From Desulfobacteraceae bacterium (GTDB lineage: Bacteria; Desulfobacterota; Desulfobacteria; Desulfobacterales; Desulfosalsimonadaceae), in the NCBI GenBank assembly GCA_021737565.1, contig JAIPDS010000006.1, positions 1 to 61,513 of the forward strand: DNA of 61,513 bases, written 5' to 3'. Numbering within the stretch: position 1 is the first letter of the stretch; each line of letters opens with the position of its first letter. The notes under the pieces were generated by a model. It saw only the letters and a program-made list of their open reading frames with translations. It was not told the origin of the DNA and made no database searches. Shown here one piece after another: positions 34,057-42,731 of the stretch. Position numbers and translations under genes: made by a program.

Positions 34057-36288
34057 ATGGTCGATGCCCTTGCCGACAGCGTAACTTTTTTTGGCCAGAT
34101 CGAGCGCGTAACCTATACGAATCCTGAAAACGGCTTCACAATCGCAAGGGTTCGAATAAGGGGCCGTCGGGAGCCGGTAACCGTGGTGGGCCGGTTTATG
34201 GAACCCACGCCCGGTGAAGTCCTGGAAATGTCCGGCTCCTGGAAGATACACCCCACCTATGGAGAACAGTTCGAAGTCCGATCGTATCGTACCAGAACAC
34301 CATCAACCGTGAACGGCATTAAGAAATACCTGGGATCGGGCCTTGTAAAAGGCATCGGCCCTGTGATGGCCGAACGCATTGTGGAGTGTTTCGGCAAGTC
34401 CTCGCTCGAGGTCATTGAAAAAGAGCCCGAACGGCTGAAAGAAGTCGAGGGTATCGGGAAAAAGCGGATAGAAATGATAAGGGCTTCCTGGGCCGAACAA
34501 AAGGAAATCCGAGATGTCATGGTTTTTCTCCAGTCCCATGAGGTAAGCGCCGCATACGCTATCCGTATCTTTCGCCAGTATGGGCGGGACGCCGTTGAAG
34601 TGGTAAGCGAGAATCCCTACAGGCTGGCGGCTGATATTTCCGGGATCGGTTTTCTAACAGCGGACAAAATTGCCGGCAAGCTGGGATTTGAAAAGGACAA
34701 CCCCTTGCGCATCCGCGCAGGTATTCTTTACGTGTTAAACCAGCTTGCAGAGGAAGGCCATGTCTATTATCCATATGAGGATCTGATTGACAAAAGCCTT
34801 GAAATCCTTGAAACAAATAAGGACCTGGTTTCAGATGCGATCAGGCGCGCAGCCGAAGACCGTGATGTAATAGTGGAAGAAATCGATGCCGGCAATAAGG
34901 AGTTCGAATCAACAAAGGCCGTGTACCTCAGGCGGTTTTACGTCTGTGAAACAAAAATAGCCAGGCATTTTGCCAGACTGGCGCTGGCGCCGAAATGTGT
35001 GCGCGACACTGATGCAGACAGGGCTTTGCAGTGGATTCAGCAAAGGTTTGAATTCCGCCTGGCGGATAAGCAGAAGGCGGCGGTGCGTTGCGCTCTTGAA
35101 AACAAGATCATGGTGATAACCGGAGGGCCGGGCACAGGCAAGACCACGATTATTCGCGCTGTTCTTGAAATATTTAAGCAGCTGGGCGCAAGGATTATGC
35201 TTGCGGCTCCCACAGGCAGGGCCGCCAAAAAAATGAGCGAGGCCACCGGGCATGCGGCAGCCACGATTCACCGGCTGCTTTCCTTTAATGTCCGCTCGGG
35301 CGGGTTTCAGAAAAACCAGGACAACCCGCTTAAGTGCGACATGCTTATTGTGGATGAAGCCTCAATGATTGACACGGTTCTGATGTACCATCTTATAAAG
35401 GCTGTGCCGCCTGCAGCGACCCTGGTTCTTGTTGGAGACGTGCATCAGCTGCCCTCTGTGGGCCCTGGAAACGTATTAAACGACGTGATCGCCTCGGGGA
35501 CCGTTCCGGTGGTCAGCTTAACGGAAATTTTCCGCCAGGCCCGCCAAAGCAGTATCATTGTAAATGCCCACAGGATAAACAGCGGCATTATCCCGAAACT
35601 TGACGCAAATGAGCCGAAAGGTGATTTTTTCTTTATAGAGCAGCATGAACCTGAAAAAGTGGTTGACATTATAGTTGAACTGGTGTCAAAACGCATACCC
35701 CGGCGGTTTTCATTTGATCCGGTAAATGATATCCAGGTGCTCACCCCCATGCATAAGGGGATTGCGGGCACGGTGAATTTGAACAGTCTTCTTCAGAACA
35801 GGCTTAATTCTGAAAAAACACAGGTAAATGCCGGAGGATCAATGTTTCGCCTTAAAGACAAGGTGATGCAGATCCGAAACAATTATGAAAAACAGGTGTT
35901 TAACGGCGATATGGGCCGGGTTGCAGCAGTGGATACCGAACTTAGACAACTGAAGGTTGAATTTGAAGGCAGAATGGTGGATTATTTTTTTTCCGAGCTC
36001 GACGAGCTGGTACCGGCATATGCAGTATCTGTCCACAAGTCCCAGGGCTCTGAATTTCCGGCGGTGGTGATGCCTGTTTTGACCCAGCATTATATCATGC
36101 TCCAGCGCAACCTGATATATACTGCTGTTACCAGGGGCAGGAGTCTGGTTGTGCTGGTGGGGACAAAAAAGGCCGTGGCCATTGCCGTTAAAAATGACAA
36201 GCCCCGTCAGCGCTATACGCATCTGGCGGCAAGGATGGCCGCGGCCATGCGTGTGGCGCAGGGGCGGCAACGGCAAAAGGAGCTTTAA
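34057..36288 (+). CDS. recD2: ATP-dependent 5'-3' DNA helicase RecD2
   Basis: A 743-residue SF1B helicase. An N-terminal OB-like region (SVTFFGQIERVTYTNPENGFTIARVRIRG) and helix-hairpin-helix motifs (YLGSGLVKGIGPVMAERIVECFG, LKEVEGIGKKRIEMI) are diagnostic of RecD2. The motor has GGPGTGKTTI (Walker A), LIVDEASMIDTVLMYHL and the SH3-like C-terminal insert; motif VI is LIYTAVTRGRSLVVLVG. RecD2 works outside RecBCD in genome maintenance. trkA starts 2 bases after its stop, an arrangement that suggests co-transcription. Confidence 0.93.
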   Translation: MVDALADSVTFFGQIERVTYTNPENGFTIARVRIRGRREPVTVVGRFMEPTPGEVLEMSGSWKIHPTYGEQFEVRSYRTRTPSTVNGIKKYLGSGLVKGIGPVMAERIVECFGKSSLEVIEKEPERLKEVEGIGKKRIEMIRASWAEQKEIRDVMVFLQSHEVSAAYAIRIFRQYGRDAVEVVSENPYRLAADISGIGFLTADKIAGKLGFEKDNPLRIRAGILYVLNQLAEEGHVYYPYEDLIDKSLEILETNKDLVSDAIRRAAEDRDVIVEEIDAGNKEFESTKAVYLRRFYVCETKIARHFARLALAPKCVRDTDADRALQWIQQRFEFRLADKQKAAVRCALENKIMVITGGPGTGKTTIIRAVLEIFKQLGARIMLAAPTGRAAKKMSEATGHAAATIHRLLSFNVRSGGFQKNQDNPLKCDMLIVDEASMIDTVLMYHLIKAVPPAATLVLVGDVHQLPSVGPGNVLNDVIASGTVPVVSLTEIFRQARQSSIIVNAHRINSGIIPKLDANEPKGDFFFIEQHEPEKVVDIIVELVSKRIPRRFSFDPVNDIQVLTPMHKGIAGTVNLNSLLQNRLNSEKTQVNAGGSMFRLKDKVMQIRNNYEKQVFNGDMGRVAAVDTELRQLKVEFEGRMVDYFFSELDELVPAYAVSVHKSQGSEFPAVVMPVLTQHYIMLQRNLIYTAVTRGRSLVVLVGTKKAVAIAVKNDKPRQRYTHLAARMAAAMRVAQGRQRQKEL

Positions 36289-36290
36289 GA

Positions 36291-37652
36291 GTGAAAATCA
36301 TCATAGTGGGCGCGGGCGAAGTCGGCTATCATGTGGCAAGCCGCATGTCCTTTGAAAACAAGGACGTGGTGGTGATCGACCGCGATCCCGTGGCAATTCA
36401 GCGGATTTCGGACAACGTGGACGTTGAGTCCATAAACGGATCCGGCAGCAGCCCGAGGGTGTTAAAAGAGGCCGGCTTAAAGGAGGCGGAAATTCTGCTC
36501 GCGGTCACTGACAGCGACGAGACCAACCTGGTTGCCTGCCTTATGGCCGACGTGATTTCACCGACCACCAAGAAGCTGGCGCGCATACGGGAAGGCGATT
36601 TTGACCCATATCATCAGGTCCTCCACGACCAGGCTCCCCATATTGATACCGTGATAAACCCTGAGATAGAGGTGGTAAAGAGCATAGAACGGTTTTTGAG
36701 CATACCCGGGGCCGTGGACGTAAGCGAATTTGCCGATGGCATGCTTAAATTCATCGGCTTATACCTGGATCAAGGCAGCCTTATGGCCGGCATCCGGTTA
36801 AGGGAGATCCCGGAAAAAATCGGCCAGCAGATTCTGGTGGCAGCGGTGGTCAGAAAAGAGGAGCTTATAATTCCGGGCGGGGACGCGCGTCTGTATCCGG
36901 GAGACCTTGTTTATTTCATAAGCGAGGAAAAGGGGGTTGCTCCTATTTTAAAAGCCTTTAACAGGGAGACAAAGCCCGTGCGCCGGGCCATGATTGTGGG
37001 CGGAGGGCGGATAGGCGCAAGGCTGGCTGGCGTCCTTGAAAAAAAGGGGATTCAGATAAAGATAATAGAGCGCTTGCCGGCCAGGTGCAGCGAACTGGCC
37101 GCGGAAATGAAAAAGGCGGTGGTAATCCACGGCGACGGCTCTGACCAGGGTCTGCTGGTTGAGGAAAATATCCGGGAAATGGATGCGGTGGTGACCCTGA
37201 CAAACGACGAGGAGACAAATATTCTTGTTTCTCTGTTGGCAAGGCGCATGGGAGCTGGAAAGTCCATTACCAAGCTGAACAAGTTCAGTTATTTTCCGCT
37301 GATGCCCACCATCGGGATCGAACAGGTGGTAAGCCCCAGGCTTTCGGCCATAAATACCATTTTGCAGCATATACGCAGGGGCAAGGTGTTCTCAGTAAGA
37401 ACACTCACAGACGAGCAGGCCGAAGTAATGGAGGCCGAAGCCCTGGAAACATCAGATATAGTGGGGAGGCCTCTGCGCAAATCCTCGTTGCCCAAAGGTT
37501 CTCTGGTTATAGGTATTATCAGAGAAGGCCAGGTTCTTATCCCCTCGGGAGACAGCGTTATAGAACCTGGAGACCGGATAATAATTTTTGCAAAACGCCA
37601 GGTGGTCTCCAAGATAGAGCGGATTCTCACGGTAAAGCTGGAGTTTTTCTAG
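36291..37652 (+). CDS. trkA: Trk potassium uptake regulator TrkA
   Basis: A 453-residue peripheral membrane protein made of two RCK units, each with a Rossmann NAD-binding fold (IIIVGAGEVGYHVASRMSFENKDVVVIDRD at 2-31; MIVGGGRIGARLAGVLEKKGIQIKIIER at about 231-258), each followed by a TrkA-C domain. It gates the TrkH channel by nucleotide binding. It starts at GTG 36291; the trkH ATG follows its stop codon with no gap. Confidence 0.94.
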   Translation: MKIIIVGAGEVGYHVASRMSFENKDVVVIDRDPVAIQRISDNVDVESINGSGSSPRVLKEAGLKEAEILLAVTDSDETNLVACLMADVISPTTKKLARIREGDFDPYHQVLHDQAPHIDTVINPEIEVVKSIERFLSIPGAVDVSEFADGMLKFIGLYLDQGSLMAGIRLREIPEKIGQQILVAAVVRKEELIIPGGDARLYPGDLVYFISEEKGVAPILKAFNRETKPVRRAMIVGGGRIGARLAGVLEKKGIQIKIIERLPARCSELAAEMKKAVVIHGDGSDQGLLVEENIREMDAVVTLTNDEETNILVSLLARRMGAGKSITKLNKFSYFPLMPTIGIEQVVSPRLSAINTILQHIRRGKVFSVRTLTDEQAEVMEAEALETSDIVGRPLRKSSLPKGSLVIGIIREGQVLIPSGDSVIEPGDRIIIFAKRQVVSKIERILTVKLEFF

Positions 37653-39101
37653 ATGCGCTGGGCTTTTGTTCTTCAGTACGTCGGGATCCTGGTGTTATTC
37701 CTGGGCCTGGCAATGCTGATTCCAGCCGGGGTCGGTCTTTTTTATTCAGACGGATGCGCCCCGGCTCTTGCTGGATCTTCGGCAATTTCGGTGCTGTGCG
37801 GGGCTGTTTTTTTTCTCGTTTTCAGGAGGGAAAAAACCGAGCATATCAGCCAGCGCGAAGGCATGGCAATTGTGGCAATCGGCTGGGCTGCCATAGGATT
37901 ATTCGGAGCCCTGCCCTTTTATATCAGCGGGATTTCCCCCTTTTTCGCGGACGCCTTTTTTGAAGCTGTTTCCGGCTTTACCACCACCGGGGCATCCGTG
38001 CTCACAGATGTTGAGTCCGTGCCAAAGGGTCTTTTGTTCTGGCGAAGCTTTATCCAATGGCTCGGCGGCATGGGTATCATAGTGCTTACCATTGCGATTC
38101 TGCCATTTCTGGGAGTCGGCGGATTCCAGCTCTACAAGGCGGAAGTTCCGTCTCCAGTGCCCGACAAGCTCAGGCCGAGAATCAGGGATACGGCAAAAGC
38201 CCTGTGGAAAGTATACGTGCTGTTTTCCCTGGCAGAAGTCCTGCTGCTTTTAATCGGGGGCATGACACTATATGATGCTCTTTGTCATACATTTACTACA
38301 ATGCCCACAGGGGGTTATTCCACCAAAAACCTTTCCATAGCGCATTTTGACAGTCTGTATTTCGAGATCGTGATAATGGGGTTCATGGTTCTGGCCGGAA
38401 TAAACTTTTCCCTTCATTTCAGGATGCTCCAGGCAAAGCCTCTTGTCTACTGGCGGAATCCAGAGTGCAGGTTTTTCCTTGTAACCCTGGTGATTCTTAT
38501 AATAGTTATGAGCACAAGCGTTTTCGGAACAGTGTATGACAATGTTGCCGAAAGTCTTCGCTACGGGTCATTCCAGGTAATTTCAATTCTGACCACCACC
38601 GGTTATGCAACTGCCGATTATGATCAGTGGCCCTCGGTGGGCCGGCTTATAATTCTGCTGTGCATGTTTGCAGGGGCCTCGGCCGGGTCCACGGGCGGTG
38701 GAATGAAACTGATGCGGCTGATGGCCTGCTTTAAGTTTTGTTACAAGGAGCTGTTTAACCTGCTTCATCCCCATTCAGTTTCATATGTAAAAATAGGGGG
38801 AAAACCGGTATCTGATGCGGTGATAAACGGAGTGCTCGGCTTTTTGGCTCTTTATATCGCAATTTTTGTGTTATGCGCGGTTCTGCTTGCATCTATGGGC
38901 GTGGACTTTGTAACATCCCTTTCAGCCTCCGCGGCTTCCATAGGCAATATAGGCCCTGGTCTGGCCCTGGTGGGTCCGACCGGCAATTATGCCGATATCC
39001 CGTATTTCGGCAAATGGCTTCTCTCATGGGTGATGCTGCTTGGCAGACTTGAAATATATACCATAATAATTTTTCTGGTTCCTGAATTCTGGCGGAAATA
39101 A
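37653..39101 (+). CDS. trkH: Trk potassium uptake channel TrkH
   Basis: A 482-residue integral membrane protein with about ten hydrophobic segments forming four M1-P-M2 repeats. Selectivity-filter-like loops are visible: SGFTTTGASV, TMPTGGYSTKN, ILTTTGYATADYDQWP and AASIGNIGPGLA. The RSFIQWLGGMGIIVLTIAILPFLGVGG segment is typical of TrkH. It pairs with TrkA for potassium uptake. It is the last gene of the co-directional block before the tRNAs. Confidence 0.95.
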   Translation: MRWAFVLQYVGILVLFLGLAMLIPAGVGLFYSDGCAPALAGSSAISVLCGAVFFLVFRREKTEHISQREGMAIVAIGWAAIGLFGALPFYISGISPFFADAFFEAVSGFTTTGASVLTDVESVPKGLLFWRSFIQWLGGMGIIVLTIAILPFLGVGGFQLYKAEVPSPVPDKLRPRIRDTAKALWKVYVLFSLAEVLLLLIGGMTLYDALCHTFTTMPTGGYSTKNLSIAHFDSLYFEIVIMGFMVLAGINFSLHFRMLQAKPLVYWRNPECRFFLVTLVILIIVMSTSVFGTVYDNVAESLRYGSFQVISILTTTGYATADYDQWPSVGRLIILLCMFAGASAGSTGGGMKLMRLMACFKFCYKELFNLLHPHSVSYVKIGGKPVSDAVINGVLGFLALYIAIFVLCAVLLASMGVDFVTSLSASAASIGNIGPGLALVGPTGNYADIPYFGKWLLSWVMLLGRLEIYTIIIFLVPEFWRK

Positions 39102-39163
39102 CCCGGGCTCTTGACCGGGCTAAACCGGTTTGAAAGATTTCAAAAAGATACTTACTTTTAATA

Positions 39164-39192
39164 TTGACAAGCGGTTTGCAAATATATACAAA
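39164..39192 (+). promoter_or_regulatory. Promoter of the tRNA pair
   Basis: TTGACA (39164-39169), 17 bases, TACAAA (39187-39192), ending 26 bases before the tRNA-Lys. A TATATA just upstream gives a poorer spacing. Confidence 0.5.
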
Positions 39193-39218
39193 AATAACTT
39201 TATTGAGCCTGCTGGACT

Positions 39219-39294
39219 GGGCCGTTAACTCAGTTGGTAGAGTATCTGCCTTTTAAGCAGAGAGTCGTTGGTTCGAGTCCAACACGGCCCACCA
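39219..39294 (+). tRNA. tRNA-Lys (anticodon UUU)
   Basis: A 76-base cloverleaf with CCA encoded. Acceptor GGGCCGU pairs with ACGGCCC; the D loop carries AGTTGGTAGAG; the anticodon stem TCTGC/GCAGA encloses CTTTTAA, anticodon TTT at 39252-39254; the T loop is GGTTCGAGTCC. Confidence 0.97.
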
Positions 39295-39309
39295 GGATCA
39301 TTTTTTTGC

Positions 39310-39387
39310 GTCCCCATCGTCTAGCCCGGTCCAGGACACCGGCCTTTCACGCCGGCGACAGGGGTTCAAATCCCCTTGGGGACGCCA
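39310..39387 (+). tRNA. tRNA-Glu (anticodon UUC)
   Basis: A 78-base cloverleaf. Acceptor GTCCCCA pairs with TGGGGAC; the D arm is TCGTCTAGCCCGGTCCAGGA; the anticodon stem CCGGC/GCCGG encloses CTTTCAC, anticodon TTC; the T arm is GGGGTTCAAATCCCC; CCA is encoded. It lies 15 bases after the tRNA-Lys, in the same transcript. Confidence 0.97.
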
Positions 39388-39477
39388 CATTAACACCTGT
39401 TAAGGACAAATAAACCCGGCACCCTTAATTTTTAATCCTCTCTTTATGGTCTTTTGATAAGATGGTAAGGATTTATT

Positions 39478-39506
39478 AAAAGAGGGTCTTAAAGATCCTC
39501 TTTTTT
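39478..39506 (+). terminator. Intrinsic terminator after the tRNA pair
   Basis: AAAAGAGG-G-TC pairs with GA-TCCTCTTTT around loop TTAAA and runs into TTTTTT. It lies 91 bases after tRNA-Glu. Confidence 0.85.
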
Positions 39507-39560
39507 ATTCCCATCGGCTTAGGTTTATTGGACCGGCGAGATGCTGTTATAGTATTTTCA

Positions 39561-39589
39561 TTGAATTACAGAAAAACCCGGGTTATAAT
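39561..39589 (+). promoter_or_regulatory. Promoter of the membrane protein at 39642
   Basis: TTGAAT (39561-39566), exactly 17 bases, perfect TATAAT (39584-39589). The gene's GAGGAGG site follows. Confidence 0.65.
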
Positions 39590-39641
39590 GGAACTTGATG
39601 TTTTGGGAATATGATATTACCGTAGGCGAGGAGGCTCAACT

Positions 39642-40112
39642 ATGGGGGACTTTGATGTTGTTGGTGATTATCGGAAGGTTTTGACTTCTGTTCGGATAGT
39701 GCCGGTTATTCTTGGAATCTGTTTGCTGGGAAGTGTGTTTCTTCCCTGGGTTTCGTTTTCTTTGCTGGATGTTTCTGTTTCAGGGGCTGACCTTGATACT
39801 GAGCTAATCTGGTACGGTATTGTTGGAGGAGGCGCTGTTGTCGCAGGTTCTTTTTTTGAGAAAATAAAAACAATGGCAATTATTTATTTTACCACCGGCT
39901 TTATGAGTTTTGTTGTAATTTTTTTTCCTGTCGCCTCAGATTCGGGCCGGAGATTCGGGCCGGAGCTTGGCGTCTGGGAGGCTATAAGAAATATAATTGA
40001 TATGGCCAATTTTGGTTTCTATCTGCATTTTATTTGTGTTTTCGCCTTTCTTTTTTTAGGTTTGACCCTGTTTTTTACTCCGGAACCCGAAAACAATTCC
40101 AAACCACAATAA
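39642..40112 (+). CDS. Four-helix membrane protein, unknown
   Basis: A 156-residue protein I do not recognise. Four hydrophobic segments lie at about 20-38, 56-72, 77-97 and 124-146. The first loop (ISFLPWVSFSLLDVSVSGADLDTELIW-like, with VFLPWVS) resembles small four-helix proteins with a WV/WF motif. It has a strong ribosome-binding site (GAGGAGG), its own consensus promoter, and is isolated from neighbours by a terminator. No functional assignment is justified. Confidence 0.75.
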   Translation: MGDFDVVGDYRKVLTSVRIVPVILGICLLGSVFLPWVSFSLLDVSVSGADLDTELIWYGIVGGGAVVAGSFFEKIKTMAIIYFTTGFMSFVVIFFPVASDSGRRFGPELGVWEAIRNIIDMANFGFYLHFICVFAFLFLGLTLFFTPEPENNSKPQ

Positions 40113-40140
40113 AGGACCGCGATTTTTTTGCGGGAAAATG

Positions 40141-40169
40141 TTGACATTTGAAATGACATTGGCTATATA
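40141..40169 (+). promoter_or_regulatory. Strong promoter of the predicted small RNA
   Basis: Perfect TTGACA (40141-40146), exactly 17 bases, TATATA (40164-40169). No protein gene lies on this strand for it to serve before a strong terminator about 100 bases on. Confidence 0.65.
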
Positions 40170-40174
40170 GAAAT

Positions 40175-40312
40175 TTTTGATTTCAAGGGGATGGCAGAAT
40201 CCGGACTCAGCTCTTGCGGATGGAAACGGTTTCGGAACCGGTTTTGCTTATTGCCCCTTGTTTAACATACCGCCCGGGAAGGAGTTCCATTCACCTTCCC
40301 GGGCGATTTTAT
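40175..40312 (+). ncRNA. Predicted structured small RNA, family not recognised
   Basis: A self-contained unit: promoter (40141-40169), folded core, intrinsic terminator (40271-40310). The core closes with CAAGGGG (40184-40190) against CCCCTTG (40254-40260), seven perfect pairs. Inside are two hairpins: ATCCG/CGGAT (40199-40203 with 40217-40221) and CGGTT/AACCG around TCGG (40227-40240), the latter extended by AAA/TTT past a bulge. The result is a three-way-junction-like fold. It has no ORF of note. It is antisense to the sirtuin gene's 3' end only at its last few bases. It does not match any riboswitch or small-RNA consensus I know. Start and end are estimated from promoter and terminator. 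Confidence 0.55.
40271..40310 (+). terminator. Strong hairpin terminator
   Basis: CGCCCGGGAAGG pairs with the complementary CCTTCCCGGGCG (ending 40305) around a short loop and is followed by ATTTTATT on the plus strand. It lies just beyond the sirtuin gene's stop on the other strand, so it may also act in that direction, though no T-run follows there. Confidence 0.75.
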
Positions 40313-41107
40313 TCCGGCTGAGTCAGTTTTTGTCTTACTTTTTCTGCCAGCCTGGGCAGTATATCCCCGGTTTTGCCCTGGATAAGGTAATCGGATATTT
40401 TGTTGGCGGTCATTTGGGTCGGTTCTGCGTTGACCTCTATTATGATAACATCGGGCCGGCTCCTGGCTGCAGCCGGCAGCCCGGCAAAGGGGTAAACAAG
40501 GGCTGAAGTGCCGCAGATGAGCATTACATCGCATTTTTTCGCCTCCTGATCCGCCTCGTGCATAACGTCCCGGGGAATGGGCTCCTGGAAATATACCACG
40601 TCGGATTTCAGGGGATAGCCGCACCCGGGGCAGGCCGGAGGCAACTGGTTTTGTTTTTCCATCTGCTCCAGGTCATAACCCCCCCCTGTTGTGACGCAAG
40701 CCGCAGGAAAGACATCTCAGCTTGTCCACGCTTCCGTGATATTCCAGTATTCTTTGGGAGCCGGCCTTCCTGTGAAGATTATCGACATTTTGCGAGATCA
40801 CGGCTTTGATTGCTCCTGTCCGCTCCAGTTCGGCAAGGGCGTAATGCCCCGGGTTGGGCCTGACAGCCAGAAGTGTTTTGCGGAAAGGATTTTTAAGGGT
40901 TTCTTTCCAATAGGCCACAGGGTCTTTCAGGAAAGTATGGTAGGTCTGGTAGGCCTTTTTTTCCATTTCAGGATTTTTGGTCCATATTCCGTCCGGTCCC
41001 CGGAAATCGGGTACGCCGGACTCCGTGGATATCCCGGCCCCGGTGAGCGCCACTGCATGGCTTGCCCGGGCAAGATCCTCTGCTGCTTTGCTGATAAGTT
41101 CTTCCAT
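40309..41107 (-). pseudogene. Sir2-family NAD-dependent protein deacylase, frameshifted
   Basis: Two adjacent frames together make one complete sirtuin of about 265 residues. The N-terminal part (from 41107) has ALTGAGISTESGVPDFRGPDGIW, SQNVDNLHRKAG, the catalytic-His region LEYHG and the first zinc pair CLSCG. The C-terminal part (from about 40676) continues YDLEQMEKQ, second zinc pair CPGCG, VVYFQEPIP, LICGTSALVYPFAGLP and VNAEP. The break falls on a run of eight C (G8 in the message) at 40679-40686; seven would restore GGYDLEQ in frame. It is either a sequencing or assembly error, a phase-variable tract, or a recent mutation. All catalytic parts are intact otherwise. A GGGAGGTG site precedes the ATG. 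Confidence 0.85.
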
Positions 41108-41173
41108 TCGGGCACCTCCCCAATCGGTTGTCCCGGTTTGACCGGTGGTAATAAAGTCTGCTTCTGCACCGGG

Positions 41174-42727
41174 CTATAATTGGTTTTCCAGCGCAGTTTC
41201 GGCCTCGTCAAGATCGTCGGCTATGACAAACATCCGGTCCAGTTTTAGAATTGTAAACATCTGTCGCACATATTCTCTAAGCCCGTACATAATGCAGCAT
41301 CTGCCGCGCCTGGTCACGTGGCGCTGGATCCTTACGAAAAACTGCATGCCCGCGCTGTCAATAAAGTCAAGCCCGCTTAAGTTGAGCACGGCGTTTCGCC
41401 GACCGATGGTTTCGAGAACCGAGTTAACATTGATATCTTTAACCCTTGAAGCGTCAAGCTCTCCGTACATGTGAAAAATGGCGGCATTTCCCCTGATTGC
41501 CGCCAGGTAATAGAATGAAGAGGAATCAGATCTGCGCGAAAGCACTCCGATTACGTCGTCTATTGATTCGCACATGTTTTTTTCAAAAAAATCCAGGGTA
41601 CGGCTTAGGCTGAAAAAACGGAACACCGGCGGCCGAATTCCTATCATGAAAACTTCCCGGTCTTTTGAGGCGGCGGTTCTCCACAAAGACAGAAGCAACC
41701 CAAGGCCCGAGGAGTCAATAAAATTGACTCCTGAAAAATCAAGCACGGTTTTTGGAGCGCGGGCCACCAGTTCTTTGAGTTCATCCCTTATTTCCTCGGC
41801 CATGGAGGCATCCAGGGGGTCGGGAAGGGTTATGATTCTTAAGGCGATCCCCTTGCCTGATTTTGAAACCCTGCTTTTTATGGAGGGCAGGGGCGAGCGG
41901 ATGCGGAAGAGTCTGTAGGACAAGCGTTTGTACTGCTGGTACATTGTCAGCGGGAAAATTGTAAAACAGAACAGAAGAGAGGAGTAAAAAAAGTTTTTTG
42001 CTATATACGGCGGAAAACCAGGTATCATGGAAGCAATCCTGTGCCCAATACCCCGATTTTTCTGGAAAGATTTGCCTTCAGCTTTTATGAACCTGCTGAT
42101 ATCGGGAATTACAAGACTGAGCGGTACATAAAGGCGGTAGCGGTATTTTTCAAACCAACAGGCGATTGCGGGATCCCGCAGATCAAGGATCAGGAAATCG
42201 GCCGCAGCCGAGTTTATTTTTTCCAGCAGCCAGGTTCTGTAACTGTTTTTCCCCGCGCGCGAGGAGTCAAAATCAGCGGTGCCCGCGATTTTCAATTCGG
42301 GCCTGACAGAGCGGATCGCCTCGACAGCCCTCTTTATATCCCCGGAATCGTCTCCAAGAATAAAAAGGTTTTTACCGCTTAATTGAGCTGTATTTAAGAA
42401 TTTTGTGAAAAACCGGTACCCGGAAAATTTCTCTTTAAGCCTGGTGCCGACAAGCCGTGCGATCCAGGCAACCGGTCGCCCTGTGGGAATCATAAGATCG
42501 GCCTGCCTCAGCGCATTGACAATTGCCTCCTCATAGTCTTCGTTGCGGCGGGAGCCTGAATAAAGACGGACGACCGTGTTCAGATCCACGGCCACGGCGG
42601 TGCGCGGCCGGCCGTCTGTTTCATAGTCTGCGGCCATTTTAAACATGCGGTCTATAATCTGCTCAAGGCGCAGATTATCTATCGGTATTCCGAGTATGAC
42701 AGCGGTTTCCGGGAAAATCGTTTTCAA
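41174..42727 (-). CDS. WecG/TagA-like glycosyltransferase domain fused to two STAS domains
   Basis: 517 residues. Residues 1 to about 235 follow the WecG/TagA/CpsF fold (GIPIDNLRLEQIIDRMF, VAVDLNTVVRLYSGSRRN, ADLMIPTGRPVAWIARLVG, FSGYRFFTKF, LFILGDDSGDIKRAVEAIRS). The usual PDG, whose Asp is the proposed catalytic base in TagA, reads PTG here (81-83). A hydrophobic helix lies at about 243-262. Two STAS domains follow (about 292-395 and 405-515) with DSSG at 338-341 and DSAG at 457-460, the serine motif phosphorylated in SpoIIAA/RsbV-type proteins. The TTG start is supported by AAGGTGA overlapping the uppP stop. Operon with uppP and a phosphatase/kinase. Probably a signalling-controlled envelope protein; activity of the N-terminal domain is doubtful. 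Confidence 0.8.
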   Translation of the reverse strand: MKTIFPETAVILGIPIDNLRLEQIIDRMFKMAADYETDGRPRTAVAVDLNTVVRLYSGSRRNEDYEEAIVNALRQADLMIPTGRPVAWIARLVGTRLKEKFSGYRFFTKFLNTAQLSGKNLFILGDDSGDIKRAVEAIRSVRPELKIAGTADFDSSRAGKNSYRTWLLEKINSAAADFLILDLRDPAIACWFEKYRYRLYVPLSLVIPDISRFIKAEGKSFQKNRGIGHRIASMIPGFPPYIAKNFFYSSLLFCFTIFPLTMYQQYKRLSYRLFRIRSPLPSIKSRVSKSGKGIALRIITLPDPLDASMAEEIRDELKELVARAPKTVLDFSGVNFIDSSGLGLLLSLWRTAASKDREVFMIGIRPPVFRFFSLSRTLDFFEKNMCESIDDVIGVLSRRSDSSSFYYLAAIRGNAAIFHMYGELDASRVKDINVNSVLETIGRRNAVLNLSGLDFIDSAGMQFFVRIQRHVTRRGRCCIMYGLREYVRQMFTILKLDRMFVIADDLDEAETALENQL

Positions 42728-42731
42728 AGCC

